DNA of 64,000 bases, from assembly GCA_023410475.1 (NCBI GenBank), contig JAEYPS010000025.1, forward strand, positions 186,001 to 250,000, given 5' to 3'. The notes under the pieces were generated by a model. The model was not told the DNA's origin. It saw only the letters and a list, made by a program, of their open reading frames with translations, and did not search any database. Below are positions 51,929 through 60,328 of the stretch, piece after piece (within the stretch, counting starts at the first letter, position 1; each line of letters begins with the position of its first letter). The stretch comes from Bacillota bacterium (GTDB lineage: Bacteria > Bacillota > Clostridia > Christensenellales > SZUA-584). Both the position numbers and the translations under genes were made by a program.

Positions 51929-53098
51929 TTAGTCTGCTTTGCAGTAGAAGATCTTCGAGAAGTCAAATTCCGGTTTGGAACCCATGAAGTCCTGCACGTT
52001 GTCAGCCGTTATGAGCTGCGAAGGAGTCGCGAATACGCGATATTCCATAGGCATCTCTGCAGGATCAATCAAGCCCGCCCATGCGGCATAGCAGATGGCG
52101 AGCGTATAGCCGCCCTGCAGATAACCGTTTGAAGAAACCGTGGCTGTCGCATATCCGTCGGCAATGGCCTGAACCATGTCGGTCGTCGCGTCGATACCAA
52201 CTACCGGGATGGTGCCCTTTAAGCCGGCTTTATCAAGAGCCTGCAGAGCGCCGGTCGCCATGTTGTCGTTCGCGCACCAAATGCCCTTTACATCAGGGTT
52301 GGTGTTGAGCCATGTCTCGACGAGAGCGAGAGCTTCTTTGGTATCCCAGTTCGCTGTATCCTGAGCAAGTATTGTAACATTGGGGTTTTCTGCGAGGAAT
52401 TTGTCAAGACCTGCGCGACGGTCGGATGCCGCCGTGTTTCCGAGCATGCCCTCAAGCACGAAGATGCCGCCGCTGCCGCCCATTGCGTCCGTGAGCGCGC
52501 TCGTGATGTTGTAGCCGCCGAGCACGTTGTCAGGCGAAGTGTGTATTACCCAGTTCGGTGTGTAATCTTCCGGGCCGTAGTCATCGGGCTTGTTCCAGGC
52601 CGTGCCGATGTAGCCGCCCGACTGCGCCATGGCTTCCGCCAGCGCGGGAGCGATTGCCGATTCGTTGGGGTCGGAGTATACGATCGCGTTGCCGTTGGCT
52701 TTTGCGGCAAACTGCTTCATGTTGTCAACTTCCTTGTCGTTGGAGCCGCCCGAATCCAGCGTCTGCTTAACGTATTTCTGTCCGATCGAATCAAGGTACT
52801 CACAGAACATATCCATGCCCTCGATGATTGTCACGATGTAAGGATTCGTCAGTCCGCGGACCGATGCGCCCACATACAGAGTTGTGTCGAGCTTTTCCTG
52901 AGGTATCTGCGAGGGGTCTATGACAAAGTTTGCATAGTCTACCGCACCCGGCTCTACTACTGCAGGAGCATCTGCCGACTCTTGGGGTTTTTCCGTTTCC
53001 GCCGGCTTGTCTACCGCCGGGGGTTCCGCGGGAGCCGCACAGGCAACCAGGGAAAACACCATCACAACAGCGAGTAATAATACGAGTAGCTTCTTCAT
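51929..53098 (-). CDS. Sugar ABC transporter substrate-binding lipoprotein
   Basis: A 389-residue RbsB-type (Peripla_BP_4) lipoprotein with lipobox LVAC (Cys20) and a Pro/Glu/Lys-rich linker to about residue 50. The mature domain contains TLYVGASVRGLTNPYIVTII, IWCANDNMATGALQAL and VVGIDATTDMVQAIADG, characteristic of the ribose/galactose-type fold. It is first gene of the operon that ends with the SMP-30 gene. Ligand is unknown. Stem-loops lie just before and just after the gene. Confidence 0.92.
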   Translation of the reverse strand: MKKLLVLLLAVVMVFSLVACAAPAEPPAVDKPAETEKPQESADAPAVVEPGAVDYANFVIDPSQIPQEKLDTTLYVGASVRGLTNPYIVTIIEGMDMFCEYLDSIGQKYVKQTLDSGGSNDKEVDNMKQFAAKANGNAIVYSDPNESAIAPALAEAMAQSGGYIGTAWNKPDDYGPEDYTPNWVIHTSPDNVLGGYNITSALTDAMGGSGGIFVLEGMLGNTAASDRRAGLDKFLAENPNVTILAQDTANWDTKEALALVETWLNTNPDVKGIWCANDNMATGALQALDKAGLKGTIPVVGIDATTDMVQAIADGYATATVSSNGYLQGGYTLAICYAAWAGLIDPAEMPMEYRVFATPSQLITADNVQDFMGSKPEFDFSKIFYCKAD

Positions 53099-53122
53099 TT
53101 TATCCTCCGGTTATATTATTTT

Positions 53123-53142
53123 ATTAGGCGCAACCGCCTAAT
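53123..53142 (-). other. Leader stem-loop upstream of binding-protein gene
   Basis: ATTAGGCG (53123-53130) and CGCCTAAT (53135-53142) form a perfect 8-base stem with a 4-base loop, 25 bases before the start codon and just upstream of the GGAGGA ribosome site. Confidence 0.6.
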
Positions 53143-53154
53143 CTGAAAATCTTT

Positions 53155-53168
53155 TGTTATCGTTAACA
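53155..53168. promoter_or_regulatory. Candidate LacI operator in front of the binding-protein gene
   Basis: TGTTATCGTTAACA; on the other strand TGTTAACGATAACA, an imperfect palindrome with a central CG. It matches 12 of 14 bases with the site at 53459-53472. It lies in the 5' leader region of the importer operon. Confidence 0.55.
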
Positions 53169-53281
53169 CAGCGTATAATTCTATTTTATGGTAGTTATAT
53201 GCTTTTTTAGGGTTAATACTACAACATATTCTTTAGTTTAACAATAATTGCTGATATATTTCTAAATCATTCCTTAAGGTT

Positions 53282-53309
53282 ATGTGCACAACATTGTTAC
53301 CGTGCACAT
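53282..53309. repeat. Inverted repeat in divergent intergenic region
   Basis: ATGTGCAC (53282-53289) and GTGCACAT (53302-53309) form a perfect 8-base inverted repeat with a 12-base spacer, near the middle of the 391-base gap between the importer operon and lacI. It may be a site for a second regulator. Apart from this, the two LacI-type sites and the leader hairpin, the gap is AT-rich without recognisable features. Confidence 0.4.
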
Positions 53310-53458
53310 TTGTATATTAACTTGTCCGGCGGGGATTTGTCAATACCCAATTTGCGATATTTTTTTCATTAAAATACCCAATATTTCGATGATTTTATAC
53401 TTGTAATCTCACGGTTTCGAATGTAAAATACAAATATAATAAAGACCATACATTAGAA

Positions 53459-53472
53459 TGGTACCGATAACA
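53459..53472. promoter_or_regulatory. Candidate LacI operator in front of its own gene
   Basis: TGGTACCGATAACA, ending 17 bases before the lacI start codon and overlapping its leader. It matches 12 of 14 bases of the site before the divergent importer operon, suggesting joint control. Confidence 0.5.
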
Positions 53473-53489
53473 CGGAAGGATTTTACGTC

Positions 53490-54518
53490 ATGCCTATAAC
53501 TATCCATGACATTGCTGCGAAAGCCGGAGTATCGCACACCACTGTATCGAGAGTGATAAATAAATCCGAGAATGTCAGCTATGCGACAAAGAAAAAAGTT
53601 GAGACCGCCATTACAGAGCTAAATTACGTTCCTAACGCTTACGCGCGCGGGCTGTCGAGCAACAAGACAGACGTTATCGGACTTGTGGTTCCGGAAATAC
53701 GCAACCCTTTCTTTGGTGAGATAATTCAGGGCGTCACTTCTATCGCCGATGAAAACGGGCTTAACGTGCTGCTGTTTAACACGGATGAAAGTGTGATAAA
53801 GGAGCAGCGCGCGCTGCGCATACTTCAGGAGCACCGCATCCGCGGCCTTATTATAACTCCCGCTACCGGCCACGAAAGCTACGACAAGAGCTATGTCGAG
53901 TCTTTCGCGAAAATGAAGGTCCCTATTGTTCTTGTAGACAGAAATATCATGAACAGCAACTTTGACGGTATTTACTACGACGACATGCAGGGTATAAACG
54001 AGGCAACAACATTGCTTCTTCAAGAAGGCCACAGAGATATCATCATACTCGGCGGCAATCCTAAACTCAACCTCGCGCAAAACCGCGTAGCCGGCTATAT
54101 CCACGCGTTCAAAGCTTTTGATATACCGCTCATCGATTCCAACATCTGTTACGGAGATTTTACACGAGAATGTGCTTACGAACAAACACTTGACGTGTTA
54201 AGCAGGGCCAAGCGCCCGACAGCTATCGTCTCAACTAACAATATGCTTACGTTAGGTTGCCTAAAAGCGCTGTTTACAAACAAACTGCGCATACCGGATG
54301 ATATGGCTTTTGTGGGTTACGATAAGATAGAGCTTCTTGATGTTATACAGTCTAATATCACCATTGTTGAGCGCCAGGAATATGAGTATGGTCAAAACGC
54401 CATGCACCTGCTTCTTCGGCGCATTGAAAACCCCAAAATGGCACAGCAGAAGATAATTATGTCCCCAACGCTCATTAAGCGCGGCTCGGAAAAACTCGGG
54501 CGACATCTGTCAGAGTAA
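53490..54518 (+). CDS. LacI-family regulator divergent from importer operon
   Basis: A 342-residue LacI-type regulator with helix-turn-helix ITIHDIAAKAGVSHTTVSRV, hinge YVPNAYARGLSSNKTD and sugar domain (VVPEIRNPFFGEIIQGV, TPATGHESYDKSYV, VSTNNMLTLGCLKAL, FVGYDKIELLDV). GGAAGG lies about 11 bases upstream of the ATG. Similar 14-base sites before it and before the divergent importer operon make it the probable repressor of both. Confidence 0.92.
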   Translation: MPITIHDIAAKAGVSHTTVSRVINKSENVSYATKKKVETAITELNYVPNAYARGLSSNKTDVIGLVVPEIRNPFFGEIIQGVTSIADENGLNVLLFNTDESVIKEQRALRILQEHRIRGLIITPATGHESYDKSYVESFAKMKVPIVLVDRNIMNSNFDGIYYDDMQGINEATTLLLQEGHRDIIILGGNPKLNLAQNRVAGYIHAFKAFDIPLIDSNICYGDFTRECAYEQTLDVLSRAKRPTAIVSTNNMLTLGCLKALFTNKLRIPDDMAFVGYDKIELLDVIQSNITIVERQEYEYGQNAMHLLLRRIENPKMAQQKIIMSPTLIKRGSEKLGRHLSE

Positions 54519-54684
54519 AAATGCAAGCAACCCATCTGGACTTTATAGCATCAGTGTATTCATCCAGACTCTTTGATAGGAATCATCCTGAGTTATGACG
54601 GTACAGCGCCAACCATCCTCAAACCTTTATCGGTCAATACCTGCATATTAAGACGATACATATCGCTAATAGAATTATATTAAG

Positions 54685-54702
54685 AAAAAAGGGCCTTTGC
54701 CC
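54685..54702 (-). terminator. Terminator after tandem winged-helix gene
   Basis: On the minus strand GGGC-AAAG-GCCC is followed by TTTTTT. It lies 27 bases beyond the stop. The remaining bases up to the convergent lacI stop (54519-54684) show nothing recognisable. Confidence 0.7.
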
Positions 54703-54728
54703 TCTGGCTTAATTTTCCTTGATTTGCC

Positions 54729-55172
54729 TTATGTCAAAATGTTTCTTATCGGCTCGCCTTTGGCTTTAATCCTTTTTGTAATACCTTTGTACGCAAGCTG
54801 CTTGCACAGCTCCTGGATAATAAGATTGCTGATTCCTCTTCCGCTGAGCTTATCCTTTATTTCCCCGTCAGTCAGGCCACAGTCTTTGCTTAGCATGCTG
54901 AGTATCATTTGCTCAGCCACAGCGCTTTCACTGATACGGATAGGGCGTCCGTCAACAGAAGGCCTTAAATAGTTCGTCATACCGCCGCTTGATCTCTTTC
55001 TTTTTATAAAGCCCTTATGGTCAAGTTGCCTGCATATGCTGAAAACCGCCTGCCCTGAAAACCCTCGGGTGTTAAGCCTTGCGGCAATATCCTTATCGGT
55101 AAGGCCGTCTTCGTTTTCGATAATGCTCAATACTTTGCGTTCCATGTATTCGCTGTCGGTTTCATAATTCAT
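54729..55172 (-). CDS. Small protein with two tandem winged-helix-like repeats
   Basis: A 147-residue protein built from an internal duplication. Residues 14-59 (LSIIENEDGLTDKDIAARLN start) and 90-135 (LSMLSKDCGLTDGEIKDKLS start) align without gaps, with 18 of 46 identical positions by hand count. Each looks like a winged helix: helices, a turn at GLTD, and a basic end (KGFIKRK, KGITKRI). ATG 55172 is the start; an in-frame extension to 55292 runs through the promoter at 55207-55235 and is rejected. I do not recognise the family. It could bind DNA as a pseudo-dimer. It is a single-gene unit between a LacI gene and the mtlD-like gene. Confidence 0.7.
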   Translation of the reverse strand: MNYETDSEYMERKVLSIIENEDGLTDKDIAARLNTRGFSGQAVFSICRQLDHKGFIKRKRSSGGMTNYLRPSVDGRPIRISESAVAEQMILSMLSKDCGLTDGEIKDKLSGRGISNLIIQELCKQLAYKGITKRIKAKGEPIRNILT

Positions 55173-55206
55173 TGAGTATGCCCCTGTTCTATTTTCGTCA
55201 TCACCA

Positions 55207-55235
55207 ATGATAACACCAAAAATACATATAAACAA
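55207..55235 (-). promoter_or_regulatory. Promoter of tandem winged-helix gene
   Basis: TTGTTT (55235-55230), a 17-base spacer and TATCAT (55212-55207) on the minus strand, with the start near 55200 and the ATG at 55172. Confidence 0.6.
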
Positions 55236-55359
55236 TATTGTAACACAAATATAAAAAGCGGCTGATATCTGCCATGCTCTTTGTATGCCCAAGTGGCCTT
55301 GTTCTTTATAGACCAGCCAGATGATTTTAAGTGCGTTATGAAACAGTTGGCATGAAAGT

Positions 55360-56532
55360 CTAGTGCATATTATAAGCAGAATGTTTGCTGATCATATCAA
55401 TAAGTTCATCATTGCTGACCCCGCAATGTGTTTTAAGGAATTCCCCTATACCCTTCTCATTGATAAGCCTTTGCATTTGCGCTGCCGCCGCGTCGCCGGG
55501 GTTGTCATATCGCAAAGCCGCCGCTATCCCGCCTATTATATGCCTCGGCTCTGTGCCCATGCTCACGCAGTACAGCGCGGCGCCAACCAGTCGGTCGTTA
55601 CTGCCAAGCTTTCTGAGCGGGTCTTTCGCGACCCTTTCCACTGTGTCACCCAACGCCTGGTTTGAGAACCGGCTTAAGAGATCTTCGATATGGTCATGCA
55701 GCTCCCGCTTCGGGATGCCGTACTCCTTATGCAGCGCCGACGTCGTTTCTAGCATAGCCGCGTTCGCGACGCGCCGGATATCATCATCCGCCACACACTG
55801 ATAAATAAATCTATACCCTTTAAGCCAGCCCAGATAAGCGCATATTGCGTGCCCCATGTTGTGCACAAAAAGCTTCTTTTTAATGTAATAACCAAAGGGC
55901 GTATAAGGTACAAGATTCTTGATGCCGGGTATTTCGCCGACGAAGGCCGCCTTATCGACAGGCAGTTCGTCGTAAGGCTCGACCCACACCATAAGTATAT
56001 TGCCTTCTTTCATCTCTTGCGTCATGACAGGCACCATCCTGCCGACCGATGCCGAGACGAGCCCGAGATTTTGATCGAGCACGTTTTTATATTGCGCTCC
56101 CATCTCTTTTTCTATAAGAGCGCGCATGTATTTGTCAGCATCGATGAGGTTCTCGCAGATTATGATGTTGAGCGGCCCTCCGCCTTCGTCAAAGCGCTTT
56201 TTCAGGCCCGCGCACAGTACGGGTATGATGTGGAGCAGCGCGCCTACACCTACCGCAGTCGCCATGACGTCCGCCGCCGCTATTTCTTCCGCCGCGCAGT
56301 CTACATCCCGGCCATTTACAGCGTAAACATTGTTTACTGTCTCAATTTTTTCTGCTTCATTTGATATTATTTTTACAGGGTAACAGCCGTCCCGGTTGAG
56401 CTTGTTCACGACATCGTCCGCAACATCAATAAAGCATACGTCATAGCCCGATTCGTAGAATGCCTTTCCAATAAACCCTCTGCCTATATTGCCCGCGCCG
56501 TACATGACAGCTCTTTTCATATGCTCATTCAT
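55360..56532 (-). CDS. mtlD: Mannitol-1-phosphate 5-dehydrogenase family protein
   Basis: A 390-residue long-chain polyol dehydrogenase of the MtlD family, which oxidises mannitol 1-phosphate to fructose 6-phosphate with NAD. The Rossmann start is RAVMYGAGNIGRGFIGKAF; the catalytic lysine region reads KKKLFVHNMGHAICAYLGWL. ATG 56532 or the Met four codons on are possible starts. No mannitol PTS genes are nearby; it ends an operon with NagB-like proteins, aldolase and kinases, so a different polyol phosphate may be the substrate. It may equally be a standard MtlD acquired by the operon. Confidence 0.85.
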   Translation of the reverse strand: MNEHMKRAVMYGAGNIGRGFIGKAFYESGYDVCFIDVADDVVNKLNRDGCYPVKIISNEAEKIETVNNVYAVNGRDVDCAAEEIAAADVMATAVGVGALLHIIPVLCAGLKKRFDEGGGPLNIIICENLIDADKYMRALIEKEMGAQYKNVLDQNLGLVSASVGRMVPVMTQEMKEGNILMVWVEPYDELPVDKAAFVGEIPGIKNLVPYTPFGYYIKKKLFVHNMGHAICAYLGWLKGYRFIYQCVADDDIRRVANAAMLETTSALHKEYGIPKRELHDHIEDLLSRFSNQALGDTVERVAKDPLRKLGSNDRLVGAALYCVSMGTEPRHIIGGIAAALRYDNPGDAAAAQMQRLINEKGIGEFLKTHCGVSNDELIDMISKHSAYNMH

Positions 56533-56555
56533 CTTTCTTTACTTGTTTACAAGGT

Positions 56556-56575
56556 CCGTTGATTAGTTTCAACGG
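56556..56575 (-). other. Leader stem-loop before mtlD-like gene
   Basis: CCGTTGA (56556-56562) and TCAACGG (56569-56575) form a 7-base stem with a 6-base loop, 24 bases before the start codon and 46 bases after the upstream NagB-like stop. The position resembles that of the leader hairpins before the binding-protein genes. Confidence 0.5.
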
Positions 56576-56621
56576 CGGCATGTTCTCTTATGATACAGTA
56601 TACCTCTGCGGTCTCACGCAA

Positions 56622-57581
56622 TCAATTGCATTCAGCGACGAGCGGCCCCGCAAGCTCATTTAAAAAATACAATTTTCCGGGCAGTGTGGGCGCAAAGCTT
56701 GAGGGCACCCAAATATCCGGCTTGTATCTGAGCGTTACCCAAAGCGAAACGCCCTGCCACTGCATCCCTCTGCCGAATATTCCGTCGCAGCCTCCTATCA
56801 TTCTGTCGCTTTTAAGAAACAGCCCAGGGCCTATGGTATTAGCCGTTGCCGGAACATGCGTAAAGCGGCTTTTGAAGCTCGTCAAAGCGTTTTGCTCTAT
56901 TGTAAGCGGATGCAGCCTCGCACCCAGCCTGTACGCGGCGCTTTTCCATTCCCCAATATTGTTGTATTCCGCGGCAAAATGCGGCTCCCAAAACGCAATA
57001 TGAAAGACCCTTCCTATACCGTATATCGTCACGAGCCTCGCGCCTTTGGCGGCAAGCTCGTTTATCTTGTTTTCATAATTCGGCAAGTTGTGCTTGGTCG
57101 CGAAATTCCTCTGTTTTTCGGGCACCGTAAGCCTGCCCAACGGGCCGTAAAAAGCGCTCTGCATAGCGTTTTGAAACGAACCTTTGTCGCCGGGGTCAAG
57201 CGTGTTTCCTTCCCCATCGCTCCATTCGTCCATGTTAAAACCATGCACATGTCCGCAGTCAACGCCCCATTCACGAAGGAAATGTACGGTCCACCTGTAC
57301 ATACCCATCGGGCCGACGGGCAGTATAAGAGCAAGCTGCGTGCCGTTGTCCTTAGCCTGTTTTATCTCCAGCGCGATTTCATGGCCCAGCTTTACCTCGA
57401 ATTCTTGCAGAGATTCGCATGACGCGGGTTCAAAGCCCGGATGCCAATGAGACTGCCTTTCAAGCACCTCATCAGGGCCCTTTATGCATTCATCTATTCT
57501 CTTGATATCCCACCCTTTTGGATAAAACCCCTCGCACAGCGATCCTTGTATGGTAGACATAAGATCTATCGTTTTGTTCAT
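56622..57581 (-). CDS. NagB-like sugar-phosphate isomerase paralogue lacking the catalytic Asp
   Basis: A 319-residue protein of the glucosamine-6-phosphate deaminase/isomerase fold. It has LALILPVGPMGMYRWTVHFL and the FNMDEW strand end (Asp118), as in NagB. The catalytic loop, GVGNDGHIAFNEP in NagB, is GIGRVFHIAFWEP (188-200): the Asp is Val192, while His194 and Glu199 remain. It is encoded 26 bases after the class II aldolase gene. Another NagB-like gene in the same operon (61343-62233) has the opposite defect. The two may form a mixed enzyme, or act on a non-amino sugar phosphate. Confidence 0.78.
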   Translation of the reverse strand: MNKTIDLMSTIQGSLCEGFYPKGWDIKRIDECIKGPDEVLERQSHWHPGFEPASCESLQEFEVKLGHEIALEIKQAKDNGTQLALILPVGPMGMYRWTVHFLREWGVDCGHVHGFNMDEWSDGEGNTLDPGDKGSFQNAMQSAFYGPLGRLTVPEKQRNFATKHNLPNYENKINELAAKGARLVTIYGIGRVFHIAFWEPHFAAEYNNIGEWKSAAYRLGARLHPLTIEQNALTSFKSRFTHVPATANTIGPGLFLKSDRMIGGCDGIFGRGMQWQGVSLWVTLRYKPDIWVPSSFAPTLPGKLYFLNELAGPLVAECN

Positions 57582-57606
57582 TGAGCTGCCCCCTTATACC
57601 TGCGGC

Positions 57607-58479
57607 CTATGCTTTGCCTGAGCTTTTGAAAACCCTTATCGCTGATTGTATATCCTGCTTAACGGCTTCGATTGACCATGTCGTTATGTCGTGATAGAAC
57701 GCAGGCTCGGTCTCCGATAATTTTTTCTTTATGTATTCGGCTGTTGACAGCGCCATATTGGTATAGTAATTGATTTTACATACTCCATGCTTGATTGATT
57801 CTAAAAAATCCTGCTCTGAGAGCCCTGAACCGCCGTGCATGACTATCGGGATATTTGACTTTTGCGCGATAAGCCCGAGACGCTGGTAATCGAGCCTAGG
57901 CTTTTCCATGTAGACACCGTGGACAGTCCCGAACGAGCACGCAAGGGCGTCTATTCCCGTTTTCTCAACAAACTCTCCCGCCATATCCGGGTCTGTGTAA
58001 AGTGACGTGTCCCTTATGATAGAATCATCGTCGCTGCCTTCAGACCAGCCGCTTTTTGGGCGTGCTACCCGGCCAAGCTCGCCCTCCACGCTTATGCCAA
58101 GAGTGTGCGCGATGCGGACGATTTCCTTTGTTTTTGAGACATTCTCTTCATAATCGTACCGGGAGCCGTCAAACATTACCGCGTTAAAGCCAGCGTGCAT
58201 AGCCTTGATAACCGAATCGAACTCTTCGCCGTGGTCAAGCAGCACAGCCACGGGAATTTTCGCGCCTTTTGCTTCGTTGAGCAGCACATAAGCCGCTTTT
58301 TCAAGAGGCGTATATTTAAAATGCACGGCCGCGTGGCAAAGTATCACGGGCGATCTTTCTTCCTCGGCCGCCTCGATGACTCCTCTTGCCATTTGCAGAT
58401 CGATGCTGTTGAAGCATCCTACCGCGTATCGCCTTGCTTTTGCGTCTTCTAATATTTCCTTCATGGAAACGAGCGCCAT
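57607..58479 (-). CDS. Class II fructose-bisphosphate-type aldolase
   Basis: A 290-residue zinc-dependent aldolase of the FbaA/GatY/KbaY group that splits a ketose 1,6-bisphosphate into dihydroxyacetone phosphate and an aldehyde. Key residues are catalytic Asp82 and zinc ligands His83 (LLDHGEE), His187 (GTVHGVY) and His215 (VMHGGSG); Glu134 follows in EGELG. KINYYTNMA binds the phosphate. AAAGGAGG precedes the ATG. With a PfkB kinase and NagB-like proteins in the operon, a tagatose-type phosphorylation and cleavage route is suggested. Confidence 0.9.
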   Translation of the reverse strand: MALVSMKEILEDAKARRYAVGCFNSIDLQMARGVIEAAEEERSPVILCHAAVHFKYTPLEKAAYVLLNEAKGAKIPVAVLLDHGEEFDSVIKAMHAGFNAVMFDGSRYDYEENVSKTKEIVRIAHTLGISVEGELGRVARPKSGWSEGSDDDSIIRDTSLYTDPDMAGEFVEKTGIDALACSFGTVHGVYMEKPRLDYQRLGLIAQKSNIPIVMHGGSGLSEQDFLESIKHGVCKINYYTNMALSTAEYIKKKLSETEPAFYHDITTWSIEAVKQDIQSAIRVFKSSGKA

Positions 58480-58491
58480 ATTATCCTCCTT

Positions 58492-59985
58492 TTATCTGAG
58501 CGGCTTTACTAAACTGTAAAGCTCTGTGTATTTTTCGAACCGCTCGTCATAATAACTGCTCCGCAAAGGATGCGGCTCGTATACTCTCTTGACCTTAACC
58601 AACGCCCCGCACGCCTCTGAAACTGAATTATAAACGCCCGTTGCCGCTCCGGCAAGTATTGCTGTGCCGAGTGTACCCGCTTCTTCGCACTCCAAAGTTA
58701 CGACAGGCCTTTTTAAAATATCGGCTCTGATCTGCATGAACAGCTCTGATCTTGAGCCGCCCCCCACAGTCCTAAGCGCGCTTATTTCTATGCCGTTTCG
58801 GCTTAACGCTTCAATGTTTCGCCTCATTTCAAACGTCTCGCCTTCCATGCACGCGCGGTAGATATCTTCCCTCGTTGTATTGAATGTCAGATTAAAAATT
58901 GCCCCTTTTGCGCGTGTGTCAACGTTTGGTACGGGCGAGCCCGCGAAGTGAGGCAAAACAAAAAGGTCTGTCGGCTCGCCGGGCATCGCCGCGTCGAGCT
59001 GTGCGTAAATATCTTCGCCCTTTCTTTCCGCCTCGTATTTGTCTAGACGAGCGAAATTATCCCTGAACCATTTGAGCAAAGAGCCTCCTGTCATGCTGAA
59101 GGCGTACGTCGCGTAGGTGTTTTCAAAGATATAAGGTATGCATATGTATGAGCAGTCCACCATGTTTTTCGTCAGCTTAGGAGAATCGAATAATGGCGTT
59201 ATACAGTCGACCGTGCCTATACCGTTGACGGCTTCGCCGGCGCTTTGCACCCCCGCGCCAACAGCGCACATTATTTGATCGTGCGCCCCGAGCACGAGTC
59301 TTGCGTCTTTGTCGACGCCTAGTTCGAAAGCTATGCCGGGCTGTATATTGCCGATAACCGTTCCCGGAGGATATGGCATGGGCAGAATGCTCCCGTTCAG
59401 TCCAGCAGCATCGATAATTTTTGTATCCCACTCTTTGCGCACTATGTTGAACATCATTGAGCGCGCGGCAAGAGAATAGTCCGTTACATGCAGACCGCTG
59501 AGCTTGTACAGTATATAGTCCCCGAAAAAGTGGATGGAGCGTGTTTGTTCGTAGAGCTTAGCGTCGTGCTTTTTGAGCCACATAAGTTTGGAAACAGAGT
59601 ACATACGGTGCGGCGGATGCCCTGTGGATTGCATAACAGCCATTACTCCAAGTGTTTCGGCAAGACGGCGGCACTCGTCCTCTCCTCTTTCATCCATATA
59701 GATAGCGCTGTTCCCAAGCTCGCGTCCCTGCCCGTCAAGGCAAACAAAGGCTTCACCCAGTGACGATACGCATATCGCTTTTACTGGATCTTTGTTTTGT
59801 TTGCAGGTTTGCTTGATAACGCTCTTGACGGCTTCCCAGACTTTTAAAGGATTTAGCTCGAACCAGCCCGCTCTCGGGCTTTCCACAGTGTATTCCTGAT
59901 ACGCAAAGGATAGTACTGCACCGTCGTCAGAAAAGAGTGTCGCTTTCGATCCGGTTGTGCCGATATCCAATCCAAGTAAAGACAA
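58492..59985 (-). CDS. FGGY-family carbohydrate kinase, xylulokinase-like
   Basis: A 497-residue kinase with phosphate loop LLGLDIGTTGSKATLFSDDG (3-22), catalytic region LGAHDQIMCAVGAGV and C-terminal signature LRTVGGGSRSELFMQIRADI. It resembles xylulokinase/gluconate-kinase-type members. The stop lies 12 bases before the aldolase start. In the operon two kinases (this one and the PfkB enzyme) could add two phosphates to one sugar before aldol cleavage, or handle two different sugars. Confidence 0.87.
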   Translation of the reverse strand: MSLLGLDIGTTGSKATLFSDDGAVLSFAYQEYTVESPRAGWFELNPLKVWEAVKSVIKQTCKQNKDPVKAICVSSLGEAFVCLDGQGRELGNSAIYMDERGEDECRRLAETLGVMAVMQSTGHPPHRMYSVSKLMWLKKHDAKLYEQTRSIHFFGDYILYKLSGLHVTDYSLAARSMMFNIVRKEWDTKIIDAAGLNGSILPMPYPPGTVIGNIQPGIAFELGVDKDARLVLGAHDQIMCAVGAGVQSAGEAVNGIGTVDCITPLFDSPKLTKNMVDCSYICIPYIFENTYATYAFSMTGGSLLKWFRDNFARLDKYEAERKGEDIYAQLDAAMPGEPTDLFVLPHFAGSPVPNVDTRAKGAIFNLTFNTTREDIYRACMEGETFEMRRNIEALSRNGIEISALRTVGGGSRSELFMQIRADILKRPVVTLECEEAGTLGTAILAGAATGVYNSVSEACGALVKVKRVYEPHPLRSSYYDERFEKYTELYSLVKPLR

Positions 59986-60019
59986 AACTTTTCTCCTAAA
60001 GAAGTTATTTTAGCGCTGT

Positions 60020-60328
60020 CTAAACAAACTGCTGATATATCTCTGTATATGAGTCGAGCATAAATTCGCTCTGCTTGCCGAAAAGCTCATCGTGCGTCGT
60101 GTTCGATTCGATTATATGAAGCGCCTTGCAGGCAGCCTCAAGACTGTCGAACTCGGCTTCCCATATCATCGTGTTTGAGGGCTCTTTTCCCGTAACCGGA
60201 ATATACCGTTTTGCTTTTGGAAAATCGCTCTGAGTCTCCTCAAGTTTTATAAACAGCCTTTCAAGCTCTAAAAATTGTATCTTGCTGTATTGTTTGAACC
60301 TTTGCACGAATCTTAGTTTGAATGTCAT
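60020..60328 (-). CDS. Small conserved protein, possible dimeric alpha-beta-barrel fold
   Basis: A 102-residue protein beginning MTFKLRFVQRFKQYSKIQFL, with later blocks KRYIPVTGKEPSNTMIWEAE and FDSLEAACKALH. The alternating strand-helix pattern and the FxSLxxA segment resemble small dimeric alpha-beta-barrel (ferredoxin-like) proteins such as NIPSNAP/monooxygenase-type members. AAGGCGGGATCAT precedes the ATG, supporting this start although it makes the gene overlap the end of the PfkB gene by 68 bases in another frame. Function unknown; operon context suggests carbohydrate metabolism. Confidence 0.65.
   Translation of the reverse strand: MTFKLRFVQRFKQYSKIQFLELERLFIKLEETQSDFPKAKRYIPVTGKEPSNTMIWEAEFDSLEAACKALHIIESNTTHDELFGKQSEFMLDSYTEIYQQFV

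Noticed and set aside
55173..55292. N-terminal hydrophobic extension of the tandem winged-helix protein
   Set aside because: The extension would place a membrane segment before the first repeat, but it covers a near-consensus promoter at 55207-55235, so translation must begin downstream.
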